Source: Haematobacter missouriensis (GTDB lineage Bacteria; Pseudomonadota; Alphaproteobacteria; Rhodobacterales; Rhodobacteraceae). Taken from it: a stretch of 64,000 bases of DNA. Each line of letters opens with the position of its first letter. Positions within the stretch are counted from its first letter, which is position 1. Below, one piece after another: positions 47,424 through 55,999 of the stretch. The notes under the pieces were generated by a model. The model searched no databases, was not told the DNA's origin, and worked only from the letters and a program-made list of their open reading frames with translations. Made by a program: the position numbers and the translations under genes. Location of the stretch: the NCBI RefSeq assembly GCF_000740775.1, contig NZ_JFGS01000001.1, forward strand, positions 310,001 to 374,000. The letters are read 5' to 3'.

Positions 47424-49349
47424 ATGACTGATACGCCCTCTTCCCGGCCAAACTCCCCGGAACCGGTGGATGATGCGTCATCCCATGGAACACGGGGCCG
47501 TGAGGGCTTTCTGAAGCTCGCGCTGGGTTCCGTCGGCGTTGTCTACGGGGATATCGGTACAAGTCCGCTCTATGCCATGCGCGAAGCGCTGCACCACGCG
47601 GCGAGCGATGGCCTGACGAATGAAGAAGTGCTGGGCGTTGTCTCGCTGCTCGTCTGGGCGCTGTTTCTGATCGTCACGGGCAAGTATGTGGTGTTCCTCC
47701 TCCGGGTGGACAACCGGGGAGAGGGGGGCGTGCTTGCCCTGTTCTCTCTTGCCATGGCGGCGGTCGGGCGGCGTTCTGTTCCGGTTTTCATGCTGGGTAT
47801 CATGGGGGCAGCGCTGTTTTTTGGCGATGCGATGATCACGCCTGCGGTTTCCGTCCTCTCCGCCGTGGAGGGCCTGGAGCTTATCACGCCGAGCTTCACC
47901 CCGTTCGTTCTTCCGATCACCATCATCATCCTGATCGGTGTCTTCATGGTGCAGCGACACGGGACAGCGCGGATTGGCGCATGGTTCGGCCCGATCACGC
48001 TCATCTGGTTCATCACCATGGGAGCGGCCGGTATCTGGCAGATCTCCGGCAATCCCCATGTGCTCACCGCGCTGAATCCGCATCATGCGGTGTTCTTCCT
48101 CACCGACCACGGCTTCACCGCCTTTCTCGTGCTGGGCGCGGTGTTTCTGGCGGTGACGGGGGCGGAGGCGCTCTATGCCGATCTGGGGCACTTCGGACGC
48201 GGGCCGATCCGCTTTGCGTGGCTCTGGGTGGTACTACCCGCGCTGGTTTTGAACTATCTCGGGCAGGGAGCGCTGGTTATTTCGCGGCCAGAGACGCTGG
48301 GTAATCCGTTCTTCCTGATGGTGCCGGATTGGGGGCTGATACCGCTGGTACTGCTGGCGACGGTGGCGACCGTCATCGCCTGCCAGGCCGTGATTTCCGG
48401 TGCTTTTTCCATGACACGGCAAGCGGTGCAGCTTGGCCTGCTGCCCCGGTTCGAGATCCGCCATACGTCTGAGCAACAGAGCGGTCAGATCTACGTGCCC
48501 ACGATGAACTGGCTACTGCTCATCGCGGTGATCTGGCTCACACTGGCGTTCGGCTCCTCAAGCAGCCTTGCCTCCGCCTATGGTATCGCGGTGACGGGAA
48601 CGATGATCGTCACTACGGCGCTGGCGGTCGTGCTGGCGGTGAAGGGCTGGCGTAAGCCGCTATGGCTTGTGCTGCTGATCGCGGCGCCGGTTGCAGTGAT
48701 CGAGCTGTCGTTCCTGACGTCCAACCTGCTGAAAATCCTTGATGGTGGCTACGTTCCGGTACTGGTGGCGCTCGCGCTCATGCTGGTCATGTGGTCCTGG
48801 TGGAGGGGGTCGCAGCTGTCCTTCGAGCGGCAACATCGGATGGCCGTGCCGCTGGAGAGTTTTGCCCATTCGATGTCGCATAGCTCGGTGCACATCGCTG
48901 ACGGAGTTGCTGTCTTCCTGACTTCCGACCCGACCACCGCGCCGCCTGCGTTGTTGCATAATCTCAAGCACAACAAGGTGCTTCATCGCCGGAACCTCGT
49001 CACGACGGTGCTGGTGGCAGAGGAGCCGCGTGTCGCGGAGCACGACCGGCTGAGCTACGAAAATCTCGATGACCGCTTTGCGCGCATCACCCTTCGCTTC
49101 GGATTCATGGAAACGCCGGATGTCAGCCGTGCGCTGTTCCGCTCCCGTATCGACGGGGTGAAGCTTGAGGTGATGCGCACCTCCTTCTTCCTCGGGCGGC
49201 GCCGTTATGTGCCGGGTGCGCGGATCGGGATGCCACTTCTGCTGGACAGAATATATATCCTGCTGAACGGGTTCTCGGCTGATCCAACGGTGTTCTATCA
49301 TCTCCCGAGGGATCGGGTGGTGGAGATCGGCGCCAGGATCAGCGTCTGA
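47424..49349 (+). CDS. kup: low-affinity potassium transporter Kup
   Basis: A 641-residue KUP/HAK family K+ importer. LALGSVGVVYGDIGTSPLYAMREAL near the N-terminus is the family signature, followed by about 12 membrane helices and a cytoplasmic C-terminal domain (about 490-641). It imports K+ in symport with protons. Located between the MscS-type channel and an AI-2E permease; its stop lies in a 13-bp tandem duplication. Confidence 0.96.
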   Translation: MTDTPSSRPNSPEPVDDASSHGTRGREGFLKLALGSVGVVYGDIGTSPLYAMREALHHAASDGLTNEEVLGVVSLLVWALFLIVTGKYVVFLLRVDNRGEGGVLALFSLAMAAVGRRSVPVFMLGIMGAALFFGDAMITPAVSVLSAVEGLELITPSFTPFVLPITIIILIGVFMVQRHGTARIGAWFGPITLIWFITMGAAGIWQISGNPHVLTALNPHHAVFFLTDHGFTAFLVLGAVFLAVTGAEALYADLGHFGRGPIRFAWLWVVLPALVLNYLGQGALVISRPETLGNPFFLMVPDWGLIPLVLLATVATVIACQAVISGAFSMTRQAVQLGLLPRFEIRHTSEQQSGQIYVPTMNWLLLIAVIWLTLAFGSSSSLASAYGIAVTGTMIVTTALAVVLAVKGWRKPLWLVLLIAAPVAVIELSFLTSNLLKILDGGYVPVLVALALMLVMWSWWRGSQLSFERQHRMAVPLESFAHSMSHSSVHIADGVAVFLTSDPTTAPPALLHNLKHNKVLHRRNLVTTVLVAEEPRVAEHDRLSYENLDDRFARITLRFGFMETPDVSRALFRSRIDGVKLEVMRTSFFLGRRRYVPGARIGMPLLLDRIYILLNGFSADPTVFYHLPRDRVVEIGARISV

Positions 49350-49364
49350 CCTCAGCGTCTGACC
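49339..49364. repeat. 13-bp perfect tandem duplication at convergent stops
   Basis: TCAGCGTCTGACC occurs at 49339-49351 and again at 49352-49364. The first copy contains the kup stop, the second begins with the stop of the opposite AI-2E gene, so the duplication probably created or moved one of these ends. Confidence 0.85.
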
Positions 49365-50509
49365 GTCTGGGGGGTAAGCGGAGCGGGATCGCCCGCGCCG
49401 AACATGCTGTCCGGTTGGCCGTCTCGGGACATGAGCACGGCGAGCGGGCGGAGCGGCGGAATATGGGAACAGAGGATCATCGCCGCGACCATCATCGGTA
49501 CTGCGAGGAACAACCCGGCGATTCCCCATATCGCGCCCCAGAATGCCAGCGCCAGCACGATGCAGAACGTGGAAAGCTGCAATGTCCGCCCCATGAATAT
49601 CGGCTCTATGATATTTCCGTTGCCGAACTGAATACCGCATACGATGAGAGATACCGTCACGGTGACCCAGGGCTCCGGCATCTGGATGAACACCGCGAGT
49701 ATGGTGAGGACCGAGGCGGCGAGCGAGCCGATGGTCGGAATGAAGTTCAGAATGACCGTCAGCATGCCCATGGCGCCCGCAAATTCCAGCCCCGCCAAGC
49801 GCATCACTAGATAGACCTCGAGTCCGGTCACAAGGCTGACCGCGCTTTTCACCAGAAGATAGCGGTTCACCCGGCGTATGATGGAGCGGCTGATCGCGGC
49901 GGCGCCGGCAGCGCGCTCCGGCGAGGAGAACAGGTTCAGCAGCTTTGCATGGAACCAGTGTTGCTCTGCAAAGAGAAAGCCCACGACGAGGCTCGTCATC
50001 ACCGCGATCGATACAAGCCCGGAAAGCTGAAACGCGATCGAGCGGAGATAGGCGTTGAAATTGATCGTCTGGATCGCGTTCTGAACCGCCGATGTCGCCT
50101 CTGGCCCAAGCCACGCAAACAGCCGGGCGACAGCGTTGATAGCCGCGTCGCTGTAAAGCAGCATGGTGGTGATGAGCCGGTTGACCTCATTTACAACCAC
50201 GACAGCGAGAAGGATGAGGCAGAAGCTGAGCAGTGTCACGGCCAGCACTACGGCAATCCAGCGCGGAAAGTAAAAGCGGCCGAGCCTCAGTCGCGCAATC
50301 TGGTCAATGGTCGCGGTCGTCACGCTGAAAAGGATGATGCCGAAGGCGAGTGAGATGAGAATGGAACTGCCCACCCAGAGAAGAAACACCGCCACTCCGA
50401 AGGCGATGATGGTGAGCGCCCAGGTCTGGATGCGGAGCCTGTCTTCCAGACTCGGGCGGTAGGGAGGGAAGACGCCGGTTTGATCCTCGGGCGGTGTCGT
50501 CTTGAGCAT
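49352..50509 (-). CDS. AI-2E family transporter (second copy)
   Basis: A 385-residue membrane protein of the same family as 21800-22876. Helix motifs include LLWVGSSILISLAFGIILFSV, NFIPTIGSLAASVLTI, GNGNIIEPIFMGRTLQLSTFCIVLALAFWG. ATG 50509 is chosen over TTG 50569. It converges with kup stop-to-stop and lies 83 bp ahead of opgH's end on the same strand. Substrate unknown. Confidence 0.88.
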   Translation of the reverse strand: MLKTTPPEDQTGVFPPYRPSLEDRLRIQTWALTIIAFGVAVFLLWVGSSILISLAFGIILFSVTTATIDQIARLRLGRFYFPRWIAVVLAVTLLSFCLILLAVVVVNEVNRLITTMLLYSDAAINAVARLFAWLGPEATSAVQNAIQTINFNAYLRSIAFQLSGLVSIAVMTSLVVGFLFAEQHWFHAKLLNLFSSPERAAGAAAISRSIIRRVNRYLLVKSAVSLVTGLEVYLVMRLAGLEFAGAMGMLTVILNFIPTIGSLAASVLTILAVFIQMPEPWVTVTVSLIVCGIQFGNGNIIEPIFMGRTLQLSTFCIVLALAFWGAIWGIAGLFLAVPMMVAAMILCSHIPPLRPLAVLMSRDGQPDSMFGAGDPAPLTPQTVRR

Positions 50510-50592
50510 GGCGCGCGGAACCTCGGCCTGGGGCTGCGCCACTATGCGGGGTTGTGGGCTGAACGGCAACTCCGGCCTGTCCGGGAAGATGT

Positions 50593-52392
50593 TCAGCCTG
50601 TCGGTTCAGTGGAGAGCGTAGCCGCGGGCGGCGCCGTCACCTGGCTATCCGGGCCGGGGGAGGCGATCTCCTCCCGGCGCCAGTCATTCAGGATTTCCTG
50701 CTGCCGAATCATCACCGGGCGAGGATGCTGTTCCTCGGGGGTCATGAACAGCCGCAACCGACGGGCGGAGGCGCCCTCGCCGGAATCGGAGGACCAGGCG
50801 ATGATCAGCGGTGCGATGAGCATTGGCCCTCCGACAGGCAGGAACCATATGAATAGAGTGGTGAACTTCCACGCAGCGAAGAGGATGACCGCGCCGGTGG
50901 CGGTGATCCACCAGCTTGCCTTCCAGGCGGTTGAAAGCGGGATCGCCTGCGCCTCCCGATCTGCAACCGGCCAGCCGCCGTCTGCTCCAGTAAGGATCTC
51001 GATGACGGAGCGGGTCTGGAAGGCCAGCATGAGGGGGGCGATGAGACTCGACCACAGGATTTCAATGATGACACTTGCCAGAGATGCAAAGGCACCACCG
51101 AATTGCTGGGCGCGGCCATCGAATATGGATCTCAGCGCGATGAGCAGCTTCGGCCCCAGAAGAAGCCCCAGAACGAGCAGCAGCAAAAGAATGGCGCGGG
51201 TGGATTCACTGATTGGAAACTGCGGAACGCCGAGCGCCGAGTCAGGAAAGAACTCAAAGGGCGCCGCCAGAATCGGTGCCAGAATGGTCGCGATCAGGAA
51301 TACGCCCCAGAGGGAGGAGGCGAGGTAGGCCATGATTCCCTGAAAGAACACGAACCGGCTCCACATCTTCAGGCCGGGCACGGCGAGCAGGCGCGAATGC
51401 TGAAGGTTGCCCTGTGCCCAGCGGCGGTCGCGCTTGGCATAATCGAGGATGTTGTCGGGTGCTTCTTCATAGGAGCCGCCGATGTCGGGATCGACCCGCA
51501 CGGTCCAGCCTGCGCGCGCGAGAAGTGCGGCCTCCACATAGTCGTGGCTGAGGATATGGCCTCCGAACGGCGGCTTGCCCTTGAGTTCGGGCAGGCCGCA
51601 GCTTTCGGCGAATGCCGTGGTGCGCGTGATGGCATTGTGGCCCCAGAACGGCCCCTCGCGCCCCTGAAGCGCCGCGACGCCACGCGTGAAGATCGGTGAA
51701 AAGAAGGCAGCGGAGAACTGCAGTACCCGGCCGAAGAAGGACCGCGACCGTATGATCTTGGGTAGGGTCTGAAGCAGTCCGAGCTTCGGCTCTGCCTCCA
51801 TACGGCGAACCATCTCAACCAGCGTCTCGCCTTCCATCAGGCTATCCGCGTCGAGAATGATGAGGAAATCGTACCGCCCGCCAAAGCGGCGGATGAATTC
51901 CGCGATGTTGCCCGCCTTCTTGCCGGTATTGTCCGTCCGGCGACGGTAATAGACCGGCAGGATATGCCCCCAGCCGCCACGCAACTTTTCGAACCATGCC
52001 TCTTCCTCCGCCCCTATTGCGGCGCGGGTGGTATCAGAGACGATCGCAAGTTCGAAAGCGCCATGAAGGCCGGTGGCCTGCAGACTCTCGATCATCGCCG
52101 CCGCATGGGAAAAGGGCTTTTCCGGGGGTTCGTTGTAAACCGGGAGCAGGATCGCCGTGCGCGTTGTCAGCGGGCCGCTCGTCCGTGCGCGGTGTATGCG
52201 ACTGCTCATGAACACGCCGCTCATGCCGAGCATCGCGCCCCAGGCGATCCACCAGGTTGTCAGGCCGAGCAGTGCGATCCTGACATAGTCCGTCCCATCC
52301 CGCCCGTCGGCAAAAAAGACATTGAGGCCAAGCCATACGGCTGTGCCGGCCAACACAAGGCTCGCCAGAAAGAGGACGGTCCGTAATATCAT
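50593..52392 (-). CDS. opgH: osmoregulated periplasmic glucan glucosyltransferase
   Basis: A 599-residue membrane GT2 enzyme that makes the beta-1,2-linked glucan backbone and exports it. It has N-terminal helices (3-60), the catalytic loop with LIILDADSLMEGETL, YVEAALLARAGW and RDRRWAQGNLQHSRLL (QxxRW-like product-binding), and a set of C-terminal helices. It is shorter at the N-terminus than E. coli OpgH (847 residues), like Rhodobacter OpgH. Starts 8 bp after the opgI reading frame. Confidence 0.94.
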   Translation of the reverse strand: MILRTVLFLASLVLAGTAVWLGLNVFFADGRDGTDYVRIALLGLTTWWIAWGAMLGMSGVFMSSRIHRARTSGPLTTRTAILLPVYNEPPEKPFSHAAAMIESLQATGLHGAFELAIVSDTTRAAIGAEEEAWFEKLRGGWGHILPVYYRRRTDNTGKKAGNIAEFIRRFGGRYDFLIILDADSLMEGETLVEMVRRMEAEPKLGLLQTLPKIIRSRSFFGRVLQFSAAFFSPIFTRGVAALQGREGPFWGHNAITRTTAFAESCGLPELKGKPPFGGHILSHDYVEAALLARAGWTVRVDPDIGGSYEEAPDNILDYAKRDRRWAQGNLQHSRLLAVPGLKMWSRFVFFQGIMAYLASSLWGVFLIATILAPILAAPFEFFPDSALGVPQFPISESTRAILLLLLVLGLLLGPKLLIALRSIFDGRAQQFGGAFASLASVIIEILWSSLIAPLMLAFQTRSVIEILTGADGGWPVADREAQAIPLSTAWKASWWITATGAVILFAAWKFTTLFIWFLPVGGPMLIAPLIIAWSSDSGEGASARRLRLFMTPEEQHPRPVMIRQQEILNDWRREEIASPGPDSQVTAPPAATLSTEPTG

Positions 52393-52399
52393 CGGGAGA

Positions 52400-52594
52400 T
52401 CAGGTCAGTCGCCGGCCGCCAGACTGGGCGAACCTGGCGCGCAACAGCCCGAACCAGGAGGAGGCGCGCTCCAGAACCTGCACCGGCATGACCATCGGTG
52501 CCGCCGGCGGCAACCGATCATCAAGCGCGAGCGCGCCATCCGCGTCACTCACTACCATGACCTTCGCAGCAGCGATGTCAGTGAGGCGATTCAT
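52400..52594 (-). CDS. opgI: small protein OpgI of the glucan operon
   Basis: A 64-residue ORF between opgG and opgH (MNRLTDIAAAKVMVVSD... LPPAAPMVMPVQVLERASSWFG). Its start overlaps the opgG end by 17 bp, and it ends 8 bp before opgH; a GTGGAG ribosome site lies 8 bases before its ATG. R. sphaeroides is known to have an opgGIH operon, so gene order supports opgI. It lacks a signal or membrane segment; its function is unknown. It might instead be a remnant N-terminus of OpgH, since opgH is in another frame. Confidence 0.6.
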   Translation of the reverse strand: MNRLTDIAAAKVMVVSDADGALALDDRLPPAAPMVMPVQVLERASSWFGLLRARFAQSGGRRLT

Positions 52595-54131
52595 CTCCAG
52601 GTCTCCACTGATAGCTCCAAGTTTCGGTCAGGCGACGACCGGCAACGCTCAAATATACCGATAGTTCCACAGGATTGCTTGCGGTACTCTTCACGTCGGC
52701 AACGAACCGCCAGATGTCCTCTCCCGCGACTTTCTTCAAGTCCGTGTGGACGAATTCTCCATTAAAAATCGAAGTATTCGCGGAGACGGAATCGAGGTCG
52801 AGCAGGCGGTCCAGATAAGGGCCTTCAAAATCCACCACGAACTTCCGTTCTCCCGCGGTCGGATCGGAGCCGGACGTGCCGGAATGGCCCGAACTGAAGG
52901 TGATGACCCGCGCGAATCGGGTACTCGATTCGGCGATGTCACCCCACACCAGCCGGTAGCTGAACTCGACCGCCGAACCCGCGGTTGCGGGCGCTTCCGG
53001 CATCCAGAAGCAGACGATGTTGTCGTTGACTTCCCGCTTTGTCGGTATCTCGATCAGACAGATATGGCCCACGCCCCATTGCCCGGACGGCTCCACCAGA
53101 ACGGACGGGCGCTTTTCGTAATGTGCCTCCGCATCCGCGTAATCCTCGAAGCGACGGCTGCGCTGCATGAGGCCGAAGGCGCGGGGGTTCTCCTCCTTGT
53201 AGAAGGAAGCCGCCAGTTGCGCCGGATTGTTCAGGTTGCGCCAGACTTCCTCTCCGCTGGCACGGATGATCTTCAATCCCTCGCTGTCATGCACACGCTC
53301 GCGATAATCGTCGAAAGCCGCACGATTCGGCCCGCCGTAAAGGAACATCGAGGTAAGCGGCGCGATGCCCAGGCGCGAGATGTCCCGCCGCACGAAGATC
53401 CGCGCGGTCACGTCCATGGTCGTGTCCTTGCCCGGGCGGGTGATGAAGCGATACGCTCCGGTGACGCTTGGTCCTTCCAGCTGGGCGTAAATGGTGATCG
53501 ACGCATCGAACTGGCCGGGCGGGACGACGTAGAACCGGGTGAAGCGAGGGAACTCCTCCGGCTTACCGGCCGCCGTGTCGATGGCGATACCCCGCGCCGA
53601 GGTGCCATAGGACGATCCTTGTCCCAGTGCGCGGAAGTAGCTCGCTCCCAGAAATGTCAGCAGCTCATCCCAGATTTCGGGAGAATTCAGCGGGTAGTTG
53701 ATTTTCAGTCCGGCGATGCCGGGGAAGGGGTTCACCGCATCGAAAGGCGCCCGGTCGAGCGGCGCATGATAGAGGAAGTCCTGCGAGGTGAAGGAAAGCT
53801 CCCGCCTCTCCCCGCCTTCGAGCAGGGAAATCGTCACCGGCTCATCATAAAGCCAGCCGAGAGAAAAGGCGTTCAGCGTGAACAGGGCCTGACCCGCCCA
53901 GATGGCCCGCGTGGGATCCGCCTGCACCTGACGATAGCCGTCATATCCGAGCGTCGAGAACGGCTCGGGCAACGTAAGTTCGTTCCGCTGATAGGGCTGG
54001 TTGATGAGCGCCTGCATTTCCTGCGTCAACGCGTCGAAGAAGTCGGCCGTCTGCGCGGAAACGCGGAGTGGAGCAATGGCGGCGAGGGCGCTTACTGAAA
54101 GACCGGTAAGAAGAAATTGCCTGCGCCGCAT
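52578..54131 (-). CDS. opgG: osmoregulated periplasmic glucan biosynthesis protein G
   Basis: A 517-residue periplasmic protein with a twin-arginine-like signal (MRRRQFLLTGLSVSALAAIAP). The body has the OpgG beta-sandwich-like domains (FSTLGYDGYRQVQADPTRAIW, LKINYPLNSP, FLGASYFRALGQGSSYGTSARGIA and GLAPLTSMFLYG). It is needed for backbone assembly and branching of glucans in the periplasm. First gene of opgG-opgI-opgH; the succinylating opgC gene of R. sphaeroides is not in this place. Confidence 0.94.
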   Translation of the reverse strand: MRRRQFLLTGLSVSALAAIAPLRVSAQTADFFDALTQEMQALINQPYQRNELTLPEPFSTLGYDGYRQVQADPTRAIWAGQALFTLNAFSLGWLYDEPVTISLLEGGERRELSFTSQDFLYHAPLDRAPFDAVNPFPGIAGLKINYPLNSPEIWDELLTFLGASYFRALGQGSSYGTSARGIAIDTAAGKPEEFPRFTRFYVVPPGQFDASITIYAQLEGPSVTGAYRFITRPGKDTTMDVTARIFVRRDISRLGIAPLTSMFLYGGPNRAAFDDYRERVHDSEGLKIIRASGEEVWRNLNNPAQLAASFYKEENPRAFGLMQRSRRFEDYADAEAHYEKRPSVLVEPSGQWGVGHICLIEIPTKREVNDNIVCFWMPEAPATAGSAVEFSYRLVWGDIAESSTRFARVITFSSGHSGTSGSDPTAGERKFVVDFEGPYLDRLLDLDSVSANTSIFNGEFVHTDLKKVAGEDIWRFVADVKSTASNPVELSVYLSVAGRRLTETWSYQWRPGDESPH

Positions 54132-54319
54132 GACCCACCTTCGATTAGACGATCCATGCTATTTAGAGGAAGTTTGCCGAAGGAAAAGCGGCATTTCTGC
54201 ACGGGCCAAGGGGCTTGCTATGAAGTGATGATTATGTGTCTCATCCTGAGCGGGGAACCGCAATAGTCTGTTCAGACCCCCTTGCCCCCAACCAAAACCC
54301 GCGTTAGGAAGCCCGCCAC

Positions 54320-54409
54320 GGAGAGGTGGCCGAGTGGTCGAAGGCGCACGCCTGGAAAGTGTGTAGGCGGGGAACCGTCTCGAGGGTTCGAATCCCTCTC
54401 TCTCCGCCA
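54320..54409 (+). tRNA. tRNA-Ser (anticodon GGA)
   Basis: Long class II tRNA of 90 nt. Acceptor GGAGAGG pairs with TCTCTCC, discriminator G and encoded CCA at 54407-54409. Anticodon stem CACGC/GTGTG closes loop CTGGAAA with GGA at 34-36. Long variable arm follows, T arm GAGGG-TTCGAAT-CCCTC. It reads UCC and UCU serine codons. Confidence 0.97.
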
Positions 54410-54505
54410 TAAACCAGCTGAGCCTATGTGAGCCTATCGCGTCCCGCGCGGGATTTGCCTGTGTCGCTCGGGAGGGCGAGGTTTCATAGCCGTCGCGTGG
54501 ACATC

Positions 54506-55117
54506 CTACATCGCGACGTAGCGATCACGGCGGTGGTTGATGGCAATGACAAGATTGACCACGACGACACCCAAGACCGACCAGATCAGCCGGTCGAGCG
54601 GCACCCACCACAGGGCGACGGCGAAAAGCGCCACGTCGAAACCCATCTGGACCCAGCCCGCGCGGATACCAGTGCTGTCCTGAAGATAGAGCGCGACCAC
54701 TCCTACGCCGCCAAGGCTGGAGCCGTGACGGAAAAGTGCCAGCAGACCTGCGCCTGTGGTGCAGCCGAAAAGAACTGCTGCCACCGGCTCCGACAGCATT
54801 TCAAAGCTGAGATAGTGTGGAAGGAGCGCTGCCAGGACGGACATGAGCGCGACCGAAGCAAAGCTCTTCAACGTGAACGACAGGCCGATTCTGCGGTATC
54901 CAAGCCAATAGAACGGCAGGTTTATCACAAAGAAAACCGGCCCGAATCCCCAGCCTGTCGCATAGCTTATGAGCAGGGCAAGACCCGCCGTCTGACCGGT
55001 CATGAAACCGTGAAAGGCTAGAAACTGAATGCCCAGGGCGCACATCATGGCGCCGAAGACGATACCTTGTGTGTCCTCGAAGCCGGTGTGGCGGGTCGGT
55101 TTGTCTTTTTGGCTCAT
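54506..55117 (-). CDS. YitT family membrane protein
   Basis: A 203-residue protein with five to six predicted membrane helices, for example GIVFGAMMCALGIQFLAFHGFMTGQTAGLALL and GFGPVFFVINLPFYWLGYRRIG, plus GSSLGGVGVVALYLQD. This matches the short bacterial YitT form without a C-terminal DUF2179 domain. Function unknown. It converges with the tRNA-Ser downstream. Confidence 0.88.
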   Translation of the reverse strand: MSQKDKPTRHTGFEDTQGIVFGAMMCALGIQFLAFHGFMTGQTAGLALLISYATGWGFGPVFFVINLPFYWLGYRRIGLSFTLKSFASVALMSVLAALLPHYLSFEMLSEPVAAVLFGCTTGAGLLALFRHGSSLGGVGVVALYLQDSTGIRAGWVQMGFDVALFAVALWWVPLDRLIWSVLGVVVVNLVIAINHRRDRYVAM

Positions 55118-55444
55118 GGCGCTTTGATGCCGCGTCGGCGAAAGGCTTTCCAGCGCTAAATTCGTGGCATCCTCCGCTCAGGGTTGTCGAGACCAGACAG
55201 TCCAGATGCAGGCCGCGAACCGGCCCTGTTTCCCGGAAGCGAAGATCATGTCGTCCCTCGACAGACGCGTGCTGTTCAGCCGCCGAGGCGGATAAGCTAC
55301 GGGCGACACGCGCAGGGTGCGCGGCAGTATTCGAAGCGGGGCGGAAGGTGTGTCGCCTCCGCCCCGCTTGTGCGACGAGACCGGGCTACGGTCTTGCGAA
55401 GCGGGGGGAGCGAACCGACATAGGATGGGTCAAGGAGACCCACC
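55118..55444. other. 327-bp gap before the DHFR-like gene, containing a strong hairpin
   Basis: No gene can be supported. A long inverted repeat AGCGGGGCGGA (55335-55345) and TCCGCCCCGCT (55358-55368), an 11-bp stem, lies here without a U tract. An ORF at 55069-55620 overlaps known genes and is a shadow. The rest, including a C/G-rich area, shows nothing I can interpret. Confidence 0.5.
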
Positions 55445-55981
55445 ATGGAAATGCCCGAAGGGGAAGTCTTTATCGCCACCTCGTTGGATGGCTACATCGC
55501 TCGACCCGATGGAGATGTTTCTTGGTTAACAAGCTGCCCGCTCCCAGAAGGAGAGGATTTCGGCTATTCCGAACTCATGGCGCGGGTCGATGCGCTTGTT
55601 CTGGGCCGCAAGAGCTATGAGAAGGTTCTGAGCTTCGGCGCGTGGCCCTATGATAAGCCGGTGACGGTGCTGAGCCGCACGCTGCCGCCTTGCCGCGCCT
55701 GCGATACGGGCGGACGAGTGGCGATACGGGACCGGGACCCCGTGACTGTCATGGAGGAACTCGGCCGGCAGGGCGCGCGGCGCGTCTATGTGGACGGGGG
55801 GGCGGTCGTCTCAGCCTTTCTGCGGGCGGGGCTGATCGAGCAGATGACCATCACCCGGCTACCGGTCCTGCTTGGAGAAGGTATCCCGCTTTTCTGTGAT
55901 ACCGGAGAGATCGCGCTTCGCCACGAAGCCACCAGAAGCTGGCCCAATGGCTTCGTGCAATCTGTTTACAGTGTCGGTTAA
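55445..55981 (+). CDS. dihydrofolate reductase-like (RibD C-terminal) family protein
   Basis: A 178-residue reductase-fold protein. FIATSLDGYIARPDGDVSWL, ALVLGRKSYEKVLSFGAWPY, and RRVYVDGGAVVSAFLRAGLIEQMTITRLPVLLGEGIPLF are the family motifs for NADPH binding and substrate contact. Not necessarily a true DHFR. A CAAGGAGACCCACC ribosome site precedes it. It converges with the dipeptide operon across a short T-rich gap. Confidence 0.87.
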   Translation: MEMPEGEVFIATSLDGYIARPDGDVSWLTSCPLPEGEDFGYSELMARVDALVLGRKSYEKVLSFGAWPYDKPVTVLSRTLPPCRACDTGGRVAIRDRDPVTVMEELGRQGARRVYVDGGAVVSAFLRAGLIEQMTITRLPVLLGEGIPLFCDTGEIALRHEATRSWPNGFVQSVYSVG

Positions 55982-55999
55982 TTTTCTGATATTATTTTA

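Noticed and set aside
54159-54410. 83-codon minus-strand ORF overlapping the tRNA
   Set aside because: Reads through tRNA-Ser; a common false ORF near this tRNA.
55069-55620. 183-codon ORF before the DHFR-like gene
   Set aside because: It overlaps the YitT start and the DHFR-like gene in another frame, and lacks a ribosome site and motifs.
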